NCBI GenBank assembly: GCA_037349315.1
Contig: JBAIAC010000007.1
Location: 7,936,001 to 8,000,000 of the forward strand
Reading direction: 5' to 3'
DNA length: 64,000 nucleotides
Origin: Chelydra serpentina
Lineage: Eukaryota > Chordata > Testudines > Chelydridae
Below, piece after piece: positions 50,481 through 64,000 of this stretch. A program made the translations under genes and the position numbers. The notes below the pieces were generated by a model that made no database searches, was not told the DNA's origin, and was given only the letters and a program-made list of their open reading frames with translations. How positions within the stretch are numbered: position 1 is the first letter of the stretch; the number at the start of each line of letters is the position of its first letter.

Positions 50481-51955
50481 CCCTGTTCCTAACTCCTGCC
50501 AACTTAGTAAACAGGATGAGAAATAAACCGAATTATCCTGCAGAGGAATCTACAGCGCTCATGTCTGGACACCGGCCAGCCGCAAAACAAACCCGTCTGA
50601 CCCAGATCACTTTATTTCACTGAATTTTCTTTAATTTACAGTAACAGTTGGCTTTGTTGATTGTTGATTCCAATCCAAAATGGTGCAACAGGATTTCCTG
50701 TTGTGGCTGCCGTTGCTGTGAAGCCTCTAACGTCACTGTTTCCTGTTGACTCAAATTCTTAATTTCTTCTTATTGCCAGTGTCAGACAAAGATAACAGAT
50801 CAGGGAAAGCGTCTTCTGAGACACAGCATGTAAAACACTGAGAAGGATTTCAGCAGTCCCTCTCTGTCAAAAAACAATCCTCAGCCCATCCTAACTCCCT
50901 TTTGTACCTATCCAGCAAGTCAAAGTGGACTGAAAGCTGTCTTAAACTAGCAGATGAAGACTTTTCCCTCCCCCTCTGCCCCACCTCAGTACAGGGGACA
51001 TTCCCAAGTGAAGAGTGGGCAGTCATGGCCTGCGGAGTAGCTCCTTGGGAGCCTTTATTCACCGGTACGAGTTAGAGCTGCACTGAGACTGTTCTAACTT
51101 GTGCTGAGAGCCCAAAGTCAGGAGAGGCAGAACAGTGATATAAAGCTCTCTATCCCTGCCAAGAATTGCTGTGGAGTGCCAGATAATCTACCCCTAACTT
51201 TATTATTAAAGCCGTTTTCTATGTAACCCCCCCTTCCTGGTTCATGAACGTTTCATAATATGCTGGTCCCTAATTTTAAATGCTGTGAATCCCCTTTCTT
51301 AATAAAATGTCATTGTTTCAGAATGTTTGTTTTTCTCCTCAGGATACTTTTGGAGAGATTATTTAGTTGGTCTTTGCAGTTTATCAGGTTGATGATATTC
51401 ACAAGTGGGGCCAATAGAAAATCTTACTTAATTCCTCATCCCCCAAGCATACTCATTAGTGCTGAACTTTATAATATATGCTACTATGCATGTAAGAAGC
51501 CAATGCACAAATGCTGGATTGTGAACAAATTACAATACCCACCCCATCTTTTCTACTTAGTCAGACTCACAGGACTGAAAAGTGTTAGTAAATCGGGCAA
51601 TTAGCAACCCTGAGGGAAAGAATTAATTTGGGGAGACAGAAGTTATACTGAAGGCTAAATGGGAAAGTCTCAATAGCGAAACAATCCTGATTTATAATCT
51701 GTGCATGTGAACATATGCAGAGGTAAGTCTCTGTCTAGCTGCTATGGTTGCAAAGAAAACCTTCAGACTGTGACCTAAGTGTAACCCATGTAGTGATGTT
51801 TGCCTCAGTTTGCGGAGAGCCTGAAACAATAGCTGTGGACTGCCCCATTCATTTCAATCTCTGTTCATTCAGATGCCAATGATGATATTTAAAACATTGC
51901 TCTTTCAGTGCACCTGTAAGCATGTGAGAAAGGAGGGAAGTATTAGACTATGAAA
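50481..51955. other. Intron sequence, no clear feature
   Basis: No bounded repeat, exon or RNA gene recognised. Confidence 0.4.
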
Positions 51956-51963
51956 ATCTACAG

Positions 51964-52138
51964 CAGGCCTGCACAACTCGTAAAGAGGTGAGGGCCATAT
52001 TACTCCAAAGAAAAAAGCCGAGGGCCGGATGCGAGGAAAGTTTTTGAACAAAAAACAAAAAAAAGTGTTTGTTTTTTTTTAACCCAACCCCGCAGGCCGC
52101 ACATAGAGCCTCATAGGGCCATATGTTGTGCAGGCCTG
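51964..52138. mobile_element. Non-autonomous hAT element, 8-bp TSD
   Basis: A 175-bp element with ends caggcctgcacaactcg and atgttgtgcaggcctg. The flanking 8-mers atctacag (51956-51963) and atctgcag (52139-52146) match at 7 of 8. The same family as the larger 59431-60279 copy, sharing gagggccatattactccaaa. Confidence 0.9.
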
Positions 52139-52500
52139 ATCTGCAGCAACATATCCCAGAGTGTGAAAAATGCCTCACAAGGAGGTCACGAAGGACTAGC
52201 TGGGTGGGGAAGCAGAGCATGTATGAATTAAGATGGGGTGGGGGGATTGAAGTGGTTTCATTTTCCTAAAGTTCAGCTTTAAAAAAAAAAAAACCAGTGA
52301 CAAACACTGCACTATTGCAATCGCTATATTCCTAAATACACATAGCCAAGCAATATGGTCCTGGTGAATTAAATAACTTCACGTAGGCAATGAGGCAGGA
52401 AGGAGTTCTAAGGAGGAATTTGAATGAAGAGGTGGGTGATCTAAATTCTACCAGATTTCACCACAGTATGTGTTCCTTATTCTTGCTCAGTGTCCTCCTA

Positions 52501-53326
52501 AGGGCTTGTCTACACTGAGATGCTATTGCAGAATAAATTAGGATGTGATTTTTAAAGCGCAACAGCTATTCTTCACTAACTTCTTGTGTGCACACGTATC
52601 AGAGGGGTAGCCGTGTTAGTCTGGATCTGTAGAAGCGACAAAGGGTCCTGTGTCACCTTATAGACTAACAGAGGTATTGAAGCATAAGTTTTCGTGGGTG
52701 AATACCCACTTCTTCAGATGCAAGCAGTGGAAATGTCCAGGGGCAGATATAAATGTGCAGGGAAGATTCAGGCTAGAGATAACGAGGTAAGCTTAATCAG
52801 GGAGGGTGAGGCCCTCTTCTAGCAGTTGAGGTGTGAACACCAAGGGAGGAGAAACTACTTTTATAGTTGTGTGACAGACCGAACAAATTGAACTACTAAG
52901 TAAAATAAAATAAAACACACACGTCTATGTCTAATCAAACGTCACACAGATATAAAAACCTCACTAGGTCCAGTAAACAGGCTATCTTCCACCTAGCCTG
53001 GGTCCAGCAATCACTCACACACACTTATTCCATATTAAGAGTACGTTTTATGACGTGTAGCTTAATCCAGTGAGTCAAGGAAGCATTAGCTTACTAATGT
53101 TAAGGCTAGGTTCTTTTCAGGTCAACTTTTACCTTGACCGTATTCCTCAAATTGGGAGAGTTGGTTGTTCTTATTTGATCGGCAGTTTATTACTTCACCC
53201 AGAACTATGTACATACGGATTAAGGTAAACCACACAAAGGCATTCATAGTAAGGAATAAGAGTGTCCTCATGGGGAACTGGTGTGCAATAGCTATTCCAG
53301 GCTATTTCCCCATGTAGACGAGCCCC
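52501..53326. mobile_element. DNA transposon split by a Penelope-like tail
   Basis: The left end agggcttgtctacactg and the right end catgtagacgagcccc are inverted repeats of a Harbinger-like family. From 52596 (gtatcagaggggtagccgtg) to about 52905 a Penelope-like tail repeat interrupts it, minus strand, with the words ttgtagaagcgacaaaggg and cccacgaaaacttatgc. 52906-53210 is additional unassigned sequence. Nesting is inferred from the end matches. Confidence 0.55.
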
Positions 53327-53329
53327 AAT

Positions 53330-56790
<3,461 letters not shown>

Positions 56791-56804
56791 TAGCTTGGTG
56801 GTCA

Positions 56805-56990
56805 GCAATCATCTGTTCTTCAAGTGCTCGTTCATGTCAATTCCAATCAGCTGTGTGCGCAACAGCTGTAAGATTTTTCCCCATAGGGTTGGCCTGGGTG
56901 CCCTCTGGAGTTGTGCCTTCATGGTGCCCAATATAGGGCCCTGCCGACCCTCCACCCCCTCAGTTCCTTCTTACTGCCGGTGATGGCTAA
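56805..56990 (+). repeat. DIRS-type terminal repeat, left copy
   Basis: Sequence with the words aatcagctgtgtgcgcaac, aatatagggccctgc and ccccctcagttccttctt. Its reverse complement recurs at about 58130-58330 (gaactgagggggtaatgag, then gggccctatattgggcgcc), so the two form inverted ends around the DIRS fragment. Confidence 0.7.
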
Positions 56991-57259
56991 CTGGACCAAA
57001 CTATTGCTCTTGCTTTTCAAGCGCGTTTGGGCAGTGTCCACTCTTTGTGTTTATATGTAGCTGCAAAAGTGAGACTTTTAACTATCATTATCAAAGACAT
57101 ATCAGCTGAGGTTTAGTTCTCAAGTCAGTACCTGCTATTTATTTTATTAATTAATATTAATTTTGTCTCAGTGTGTGGTATATATTACTAGGCAAAAGCA
57201 TCATCACCGTTAAGGTTCTTGCATGTAGAATCCTCTTTCATAGTGCAGCAGTTGTGCGC

Positions 57260-57275
57260 TTTTTTTTTTTTTTTT
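57260..57275. repeat. Poly-T tract (16 T) in the duplicated block
   Basis: Corresponds to the 26-T tract at 60902-60927 in the second copy of the duplicated block. Confidence 0.85.
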
Positions 57276-57380
57276 AAACCTACATCCAAAGGAAACACGA
57301 TGATCAGCTTGGGCAAGGATATATGAGTTTGCTCACAACTCTGTGTAAAGCGTGTATGTAATATTCTTCTTGAGGCAGCT

Positions 57381-57633
57381 GGCTTGTCTACACTGGCAAT
57401 TTACAGCGCTGCGACTTTCTCGCTCAGAGGTGTGAAAAACCCCCACCCTGAGCGCAGCAAGTTTCAGCGCTGTAAAGTGCTAGTGTAGACAGTGCACCAG
57501 TGTTGGGAGCTACACCCCTCGTGGAGGTGGGGTTTGTTAGAGAAAGCTCTCTCCCAGTGCTCTGCCGTGACTACACAAGCCACGTTAAAACGCTGCAGCA
57601 GCAGCGCTTTAGCATTGCCAATGTAGACTAGTC
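57381..57633. mobile_element. Harbinger-like element with an empty-site paralogue
   Basis: A 253-bp element with ends ggcttgtctacactggcaa and ttgccaatgtagactagtcc, GC-rich inside with agcgctg words. TTA follows on the right. In the duplicate block at about 61028-61043 the two flanks are joined by only about ten bases, so that copy shows the site without the element. Confidence 0.85.
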
Positions 57634-57730
57634 CTTATTTGCATTTTCCAGCTCGCTAGTTCTCTGAGGGGAAGAAAGCACACTTGAATGTTGTGCGTAC
57701 TTTAAAAAAAACAAAACACGATATCAGTAC

Positions 57731-58140
57731 TCGCCCCTTTTGCTAGGGGCAGTAGAAGAGGTTCCTCAGGAGCAAAAGGGCAGGGATTGCTATTCCTGGT
57801 ATTTCCTAATATCAAAAGCCAAAGGTGGGCTCAGGCCCATCCTAGACCTGCGAGAACTCAACAAGTTTGTGAAGAAGCTCAAGTTCCACATGGTCTCTTT
57901 GGCGTCTGTCATCCCTTCATTGGATCCAGGAAACTGGTATGCCGCCCTCGACTTCAGGGACACATACTTTCACATAGCAATGACTCCGCCCCACAGAAAA
58001 TAATTCAGGTTTGTGGTGAACAACCACCACGATCAATTCACAGTCCTCCCTTTTGGCCTGTCAGTGGCACTTCGAGTGTTCACCAAGTGCATGGCAGTCG
58101 TGGCCTCTGTCGGAGCGGCTGGCAAGAAGGAACTGAGGGG
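57731..58140 (+). pseudogene. DIRS-type reverse transcriptase fragment
   Basis: Frame 57740-58000 encodes GGLRPILDLRELNKFVKK, then MVSLASVIPSLDPGNW and YAALDFRDTYFHIAM. A stop follows, and after a frame change the text continues FRFVVNNHH, FTVLPFGLSVALRVFTK. This is the conserved reverse transcriptase region of DIRS-like tyrosine-recombinase retrotransposons. The later RT motif with the active-site Asp pair, the RNase H and the recombinase are missing. The inverted ends at 56805-56990 and 58130-58330 fit the DIRS structure. Confidence 0.75.
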
Positions 58141-58330
58141 GTAATGAGTCAGCAGGGCCCTATATTGGGCGCCATGAAGGCGTGACTCCAGGGGGTGCCC
58201 AGGTTGACCCTAAGGATGCTGCTAGGGGAAAAATCTTCTGGCTGTCGTGCACACACCTGATTGAAATGCACACGAACAACACATCTCTAAGAACAACAGT
58301 TACGAGAAGGTGAATAACTGTTTTTTTGTC
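58130..58330 (-). repeat. DIRS-type terminal repeat, right copy
   Basis: Reverse complement of the 56805-56990 sequence over about 170 bases with moderate divergence. It follows directly on the reverse transcriptase fragment, with no intervening gene. Confidence 0.7.
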
Positions 58331-58334
58331 AAGC

Positions 58335-59425
58335 AAGACAAAAAAATAAGTTAGGGAAAGAGTGATAGAGCTTTCTCTCTGCAGGTGGAGCTCCCAGAAT
58401 ATGTAGAGAGGCAGGTAAAGAGCAGAGTTCGCTGTATTTTTTTTTTGAAGTACAAAATGATCTGCTATCTGAGCATGTAAAATGGAAAAGAAAAAGGATG
58501 TAGTTTTAATATTCAGCAACTCCAATATAGCACAGACTTTACCTGTGATATTTACAGCACATATTGCGCTTCTAAAGCACTGTGACCTACATGTAAAAGC
58601 AAGTCCACTCATCTCATGGCTAGATTTCATTCTAATTTTTCCCTTGTGTGAAATACCAGCCCCAAAGAGGAGGCCCTGCCAGATAATCACACAACCAACA
58701 TTGTTTTAAAATAGTGACCTCCAGTAGTCATTGTCAGTCGTCACTGACAGAACCGTGTCCGCACAGAATCTAATACCTCACACTCTCTGTGTTTTTGATG
58801 CTTTCTCCTGCTGCCTGTCCCGTGGATGAGAGGAGTCAATCTGTCTATTTAGGAGCTTCCCACGTGTCGCTATAGTTCGTGATAGAAAGCTAAGCCTCAG
58901 TAGTAGAGATGTCCAAAGGCTGATCCAGCAATTAAACTGGTTTGGAGCTCATTGTTACAAAATGTAAGTGTGTATGTGGCACACAGATCCCAGAGGGATG
59001 GGTGCCTTATAAATGCATGGTAGATTATCTTAGTTTAGATAAGGATGGTAGCCAGAAAGAACAGTGTACTTTCTTCTGTGGTGTCAGAATTTTTAAATAT
59101 GATCCCTCCATCTGGTCAAAAAGTCTCAGCTTTCCCAATTGTTGAAGCCAGTGAGGAAATCAGTCAGTCTTTTAACTCATAAATTGCTCTTTGGATGGTC
59201 ATGTGACATAGTGACTCGTAAGAAGCAGTTTGCAGGGCAGAGGAAGATGTTCAGGAGGGAGCCATTTGAACTGATGTTAGAATGATTGGTGCTGTTTATT
59301 AACAGAAAGGACATTGAAACATCAAGGGAAAAACTTTTTGAAATTAAAGCATTTTGCCAGTGTCTTTCCAACAATCCTCTTTGGTCTATACTAATACAAA
59401 TTATCATTAGAATAAAGTAGTAACT
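58335..59425. other. No recognisable feature
   Basis: Intronic sequence between the DIRS fragment and the next hAT element. Nothing nameable. Confidence 0.4.
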
Positions 59426-59430
59426 TAGAG

Positions 59431-60279
59431 CAGGCCTGCACAACTCGTAAAGCAGCGAGGGCCATATTACTCCAAAGAAAACAGCTGAGGGCCGAACCCC
59501 CCCGGCCCCGCGGAAACACTCCCCGCCCCTCCCCCCAACGCCACCTGCCCCGCAGAAACAACCCCTCCTTCCCCAGCGCTGGGGTGTGGAAGCCTGTAGA
59601 GGGGGAAAGAAACAGCGCGCATAGGGTGACCAGATCACAGCAGTAAAATAGGACTCGCCCCCTCCCCGCTCGGCCCCACCATCACACCCCTCTTCACCCC
59701 CCCAGGGGTCACTATATTACTGCACACAACGGTCAATCAATGGAGTTGTAGATAAATCTCTGCATTATGCATTTTTGTATAACTTTTATATGACTTTGTA
59801 CTGAACCTTGGTAATATGTTATAGCGGGCCCCTAAGGTAGTATAATTAAGGTAAAAGAAAAATGTCTTTTTGCTGGAAGTAGAATAAGATCTTCCCCCCA
59901 CTTTGTATTCAGTTGCCCTGTTGAATGAATGAGGTGTGAATGAGGAAGGCGTGGAAGGCAGGCACCTCCAGACAGCTGCAACCCTTGGAGAGGGGATGGG
60001 AACCAGACCAAGGACAATCAAACTTGTCAAGTGGGCTGACTAGAGAAGAGCACACATACTGACTGCCTCGGGGGTTAGAAGCAAGCACCTTCCTTTGGGA
60101 ACACCCTCTTTGCAGCATTGGGACAACCCCCAGCCCAGAGACAGGCAGCAAAAAGGACCAACGGACACAGTCCCAGATTTTGGGCTGCACAATGAGCCCA
60201 CTACTCACCCCCCGGCGGGCCGCACAGTGAGCCCACGCGGGCTGCATGCAGCCCCCGGGCCGCATGTTGTGCAGACCTG
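59431..60279. mobile_element. hAT element with internal insertion, perfect 8-bp TSD
   Basis: An 849-bp element of the 51964-52138 family, with ends caggcctgcacaactcg and cgcatgttgtgcagacctg. The target duplication acttagag is identical at 59423-59430 and 60280-60287. About 59640-60190 has no counterpart in the 175-bp sister. Part of it (59730-60150) looks like a separate repeat, with tgtactgaaccttggtaata and ctggaagtagaataagatc. That piece could be an LTR fragment, but its ends are not clear. Confidence 0.88.
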
Positions 60280-60554
60280 ACTTAGAGGATGACCCAGAAT
60301 AGCCCCACATAATTAGCTCTTCTTCCAGGGTAGCTTTAAATGTAACAATACTGAAATTTTCCATCTTTCTAAATTAAGCATTTCAGGATAAATAACTTTA
60401 ATGGTAGCCCTTTAATTTTCAGTGGCTGCTCAGATCACCTCATTTTAAAGTTGTCACTGGATAAAAGTCTGTTTTTTGCTCTTAACCACAGACTCAAGAA
60501 TAATTCCCTTAAACTTGTGGCTTTGTTTTTTTAGAGGGTTTTCGGTTTCATGCA

Positions 60555-60898
60555 TGTTCTTGTGTTGCTGCAGAAGTAAGACATTTTACTAGCATTATCA
60601 AAGAAATATCAGCTGAGGTTTAGTTCTCAAGTCAGCACCTGCTATTTATAGTTGCTTTCTGAAGAATGCTGATAAGTATATTGCAGTTCCGTATCGCATC
60701 ATACAAGGGGGGGGAAATTAGAATGAAATTCAGCCACGGAATTAAGGACATGCTTTTTCATATGCCAAATCATAGTTCTTTGTGTTACAGATTTTGAGCA
60801 GATTTTGTCAGTTGGTGCTATATATTACTAGGCAAAGACATCATCACAGTTAAGGTTGTTGCATGTAGAATCCTCTTTCATAGTGCAACAGTTGTGCA

Positions 60899-60929
<31 letters not shown>

Positions 60930-61130
60930 GCCTACATCCAAAGGAAAACACGATGATCAGCTTGGTCAGGGATATATGAGTTTGCTCACAACTGTGTAAA
61001 GCGTGTATGTAATATTCTTCTCGAGGCAGCTTATTCTTAGTTTGCATTTTCCAGCTCGCTAGTTCTCTGAGGGGAATAAAGCACACTTGAATGTTGTGCA
61101 TACTTAAAACAAACCATAACACGATATCAA
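60555..61130. repeat. Duplicated block, copy 2 (no DNA transposon)
   Basis: The counterpart of 57050-57727. It keeps an interior stretch (about 60645-60805) missing from copy 1 and contains a 26-T tract at 60902-60927. At about 61028-61043 it shows the flanks of the 57381-57633 element without the element. Confidence 0.85.
60902..60927. repeat. Poly-T tract (26 T)
   Basis: A homopolymer run inside the second copy of the duplicated block. Expected to vary in length. Confidence 0.9.
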
Positions 61131-61361
61131 TATTCTATCTGAGCTACAGTTTGCTGTACTATAGCCTATATGTGCTATATATATACTAGCCTGAACAAAT
61201 AACGAAAGGGATTGGAATGAGAGTGTACTTAATTTATACATTTTTAAAAAGGGCACATCTTAATTTTATACTGATCTAATGTGTTAAATGGATGAGCTGC
61301 TTTCTTGTACCCCAGCTCAGACCAAGGCAAATCAGTGCAGCATTTGGAGTATAGGTTTGCC

Positions 61362-61550
61362 GGGGGGATGGATAGCTCAGTGGTTTGAGCATTGGCCTGC
61401 TAAACCCAGGGTTGTGAGTTCAATCCTTGAGGGGGCCATTTAGGGATCTGGGGCGAAACAAATGGGGGATTGGTCCTGGTTTGAGCAGGGGGTTGGACTA
61501 GATGACCTCCTCAGGTCCCTTCCAACCCTGATATTCTATGATTCTGTGAT
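61362..61550 (+). mobile_element. SINE with tRNA-like head and CR1 tail, second copy
   Basis: Nearly identical to 40795-40980 through the head (gatagctcagtggtttgagc, then ggcctgctaaacccagggtt and gagttcaatccttgaggggg) and the CR1 tail (ttggtcctggtttgagcagg, gacctcctcaggtccc, attctatgattctgtgat). The high identity points to recent SINE activity. Not a functional tRNA: no cloverleaf 3' half and no CCA-type end. Confidence 0.88.
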
Positions 61551-62790
61551 CTACTAGGTCCTCTTGTCATGTTTCACCTGCATTGTCCTGAAACAGGCAT
61601 GATACATGCACACCAAGACCCACCAGGTGCAAACCTATCTTTGAAGTGCTCCTTTCCTTCAGAAAGCTTGGTAGAGATCAGACAGATCACAGGCTTCCTA
61701 CAGCAACAGCACACAGTCGTCTGCTCAGCCTGCCTGCACATTGTAACGCAGCATGGAGAGGTGTTATGCACCAGCAGTTGCCGATGATTTCAGTGAATGT
61801 ATAGGATCTCTCAGGTCCAGACAAGTTGTTCTCTTTTTGATTGGGAGGCTCCTCTTCAGAATGTGATGTAAAAACAAGATCCCAACCACTTGTGGGCAAT
61901 GAAGATCCTGAGGCACTTCTCATAAGAGAGCGGGGTGCTGATGCCTTTGTTTTCACCAAATTCTAATTCGGGTCATGACATTTTGCCTTCCTGAGTGTAC
62001 ATTTATGCTACAGAAACAACCATGTCATTAGACCCAGTTCCAACATAATTTTGCTCTCTCATGGTTTACTCTTGCATTGTAGATGGCCCCCTAGCTGTGT
62101 GCCAGGTCAGACCCGCCATATGTTGTCGTGGAGACGAGCCCTGCAGTTAGTTAGCACATTGAAGGAAAGTGGTGGCGGAAGCCCCGTCCCTTGAGCCAGT
62201 CCAAGTCTTTAGCAAAGTACTGGTAGGTCCCTCAAGCCTTTGGAGGGCACAATGTAATTATCTGGATTCGAATGTGGCCATGATATAGGGATTAACAGTA
62301 ACTGTTGTGAAAAGTGCCACTGAATTGTTAATGACAAGCGATCAGGGACCCATTTATACAATTGTCAGTGCCATGCCCCCTAACCGCATTCAGTACTGAC
62401 TCACAAGGAAGAGTGCCACTCCCTTCCAGGAGCTGCAGTTGCTTTGGAGATCTCCCAGTCCGAGAACTGGGAACTGGGGCAAGTTTATGAGATCTTGACC
62501 GTTCTTAGTTTATAAGGCCTGAAAGATCACATGTCTCATAGGCTATAGACTTTCATAAGGAACGCGTTTTTGCAACAGGTTCATAAACTTGATGTTTCAG
62601 TTGACTGCCAGTGACTTTTAGAGAGAGGTTTACATAAGCCTTTTAAAGAGAGTAATTTTACAAGAAAGGTTTATAATAGCAGGGTTTCCACTGAGACGCA
62701 ATCAATTTGAAATAAAGTTAATGTAAAATTATGAGCTCAAAAGTTAGCCCCATTCCCCGTTTGTATAGGACCATTGTCTATAGTGCAGCT
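61551..62790. other. No recognisable feature
   Basis: Intronic sequence. No DLKLDN-type PRKCH exon recognised. Confidence 0.45.
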
Positions 62791-62800
62791 CTTTCTGGTA

Positions 62801-63566
62801 CAGGGGTGGGCAAACTTTTTGGCCTGAGGGCCGCATCTGGGTATAGAAATTGCATGGCGGGCCATGAATGCTCATGAAATTGGGGGTTCGGGTGCGGGAG
62901 GTTTTTGAGGGCTCCGGCTGGAGGTGTGGAGTCTGAGACGGGGCTGAGGATGATGGGTTTGGGGTGCAAGAGGGTGCGCCGGGCTGGGACCGAGGGGTTC
63001 GGGGAGGGGGATCAGGGCTGGGGCAGGGGACTGGGGCGTGGGAGATTGAGGGCTCTGGCTGGGGGTGCAGGTGTGGAGTGGGGCTAGGGATGAGGGGTTT
63101 GGGGTGCAGGAGGATGCTCCGGGCTGGGACCGAGGGGTTCGGAGGGCTGGGGCAAGGGTTGGGGCCTCCAGGAGGGAGGCTCAGGGGTGCAGGCTCCGGG
63201 CGGGGCCCTTACCTCAAGCAGCTCCCGGAAGCGGCGGCATGTTCCCCCTCTGGCTCCTACGTGGAGGCGCAGCCAAGCAGCTCTGCACACTGCCCCATCC
63301 ACAGTTCCCGGCCAATGGGAGCTGCGGGGGGCAGCGCTTGGGGCGGGGGAAACATGCAGAGCCCCTTGGCTGCCCCCACGCATAGGAGCCGGAGGGAGGA
63401 CATGCCGCTACTTCCGGGAGCTGTGCGGAAAGCCTCCAACCCCGTTCCCCAGCTGGAGTGTGGAGCGGGGCAAACCCTGACCCCGCTTGCAGCAGGAGTG
63501 CAAGGGCTGGATTAAAAGGTCCGACGGACCGGACGTGGCCTGCGAGCCGCAGTTTGCCCACCCCTG
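62801..63566. mobile_element. GC-rich non-autonomous hAT element, 8-bp TSD
   Basis: A 766-bp element with ends caggggtgggcaaact and agtttgcccacccctg, a perfect 16-base inverted repeat. The flanking 8-mers ttctggta (62793-62800) and ttctagta (63567-63574) match at 7 of 8. The interior contains imperfect tandem units of ggggttcggg / gggctggg type and gives several long but meaningless frames. Confidence 0.92.
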
Positions 63567-63729
63567 TTCTAGTACATAGCTTCCCTTCTTCCCAAGCCAA
63601 GAGATTCCCCCTATTCACACACATTTTTGACTTTTTCAGTTTTTGCAAATGGTGATTTTATTTCCCTTTTGTCTCTGTTGTTGGTATCCATGTCTATATA
63701 TCTTGGTTCAGATCCTGATTCCCCTAAAG

Positions 63730-63941
63730 CAGTGGTTTTCAACCTATGGTCCGCAACCCCCTGGGGGTTCACAGACTATGTGTAAGAGGTCTGCAAAAGG
63801 TTGTTGTTACCATAGAACAGTGATTTTCAACCTGTGATCTGTGGACTCTGGGGGTCTGCAGACTGAGATTTCCAAAGGGGTCTGCACCTCCATTCAAAAT
63901 TTTGTAAGGGTCCGCAAATGAAAAAAGGTTGAAAACCACTG
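63730..63941. mobile_element. Non-autonomous hAT element with repeated ends, 8-bp TSD
   Basis: A 212-bp element with ends cagtggttttcaacct and aggttgaaaaccactg, a perfect 16-base inverted repeat. The flanking 8-mers ccctaaag (63722-63729) and cccgaaag (63942-63949) match at 7 of 8. At about 63818 the left-end sequence recurs (cagtgattttcaacctgtga), so the element contains a second internal copy of its own 5' end. Confidence 0.9.
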
Positions 63942-64000
63942 CCCGAAAGTCAAGGGGACTTTTGCTAATGTCTTAAACAAGGATGAGATTGGTGCTGCTA

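Larger units (their letters stand above)
57050..57727. repeat. Duplicated block, copy 1
   Basis: Shares long stretches with 60555-61130: gcaaaagtgagac-like start, aagacatatcagctgaggtt tagttc, then cattgttgcgcttttt-like centre, cacgatgatcagcttgg, and gcattttccagctcgctag. Copy 1 lacks an interior segment present in copy 2 but carries a DNA transposon (57381-57633) absent from copy 2. Confidence 0.85.

Noticed and set aside
61370..61440. Possible tRNA gene
   Set aside because: The same SINE head as at 40801. Two near-identical dispersed copies with CR1 tails are not tRNA genes.
62905..63515. Gly-rich open frames and a CpG-rich block that could pass for a promoter island
   Set aside because: Entirely within the 766-bp hAT element 62801-63566, with perfect inverted ends.

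Overview
The window is animal nuclear DNA: an intron-rich vertebrate gene whose introns are full of transposable elements. The repeat mix points to a non-avian sauropsid, most likely a turtle. It includes several CR1 LINE subfamilies, short elements with a tRNA-like head and a CR1 tail, many non-autonomous hAT and Harbinger-like elements, Penelope-like tails and a DIRS fragment. The turtle call is an inference from repeat content, not from a diagnostic gene.

The only host gene recognised is PRKCH (protein kinase C eta), on the + strand. Eight consecutive internal coding exons lie at 22457-22607, 23670-23704, 25938-26026, 28205-28334, 29595-29722, 34022-34165, 35076-35249 and 55167-55321. All have GT/AG junctions and compatible phases. 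Joined, they encode 334 whole codons: the end of the linker after the C2 domain, the pseudosubstrate, both C1 zinc fingers, the V3 hinge, and the kinase N-lobe up to the Arg before the catalytic Asp. The C2 exons must lie upstream and the catalytic-loop, activation-segment and C-tail exons downstream. So 1-22456 and 55322-64000 read as parts of large introns, and the intron between the last two exons seen here is about 19.9 kb.

Layout of the rest. 1-3530: a CR1 LINE with a 634-codon open frame, followed by opposed hAT transposase relics. 3880-6810: CR1 copies and Penelope-like relics. 6851-15490: three hAT elements with perfect 8-bp target duplications, one nested inside a CR1, plus old SINEs and a candidate solo LTR. 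18640-21380: CR1 tails and a second LTR-like block. 24430-25388: a fresh CR1 copy in a PRKCH intron. 29815-32080: a Harbinger-like element made of hairpins and a hAT-type transposase relic. 39135-39294: a near-perfect fold-back of a Penelope-like tail. 40795-49958: a tRNA-CR1 SINE, a CR1-in-CR1 nest, two hAT elements and two Harbinger-like elements. 51964-53326: more hAT and Harbinger-like copies. 56805-61130: a DIRS fragment with inverted ends and a duplicated block in which one copy shows the empty site of a DNA transposon. 59431-63941: three hAT elements with target duplications.

I see no rRNA, CRISPR array, bacterial operon or complete second host gene. The most interesting signals are structural: covarying hairpin stems in a Harbinger-like family, nested insertions that give relative ages, a Penelope fold-back, and a duplicated block that acts as a natural empty-site control.
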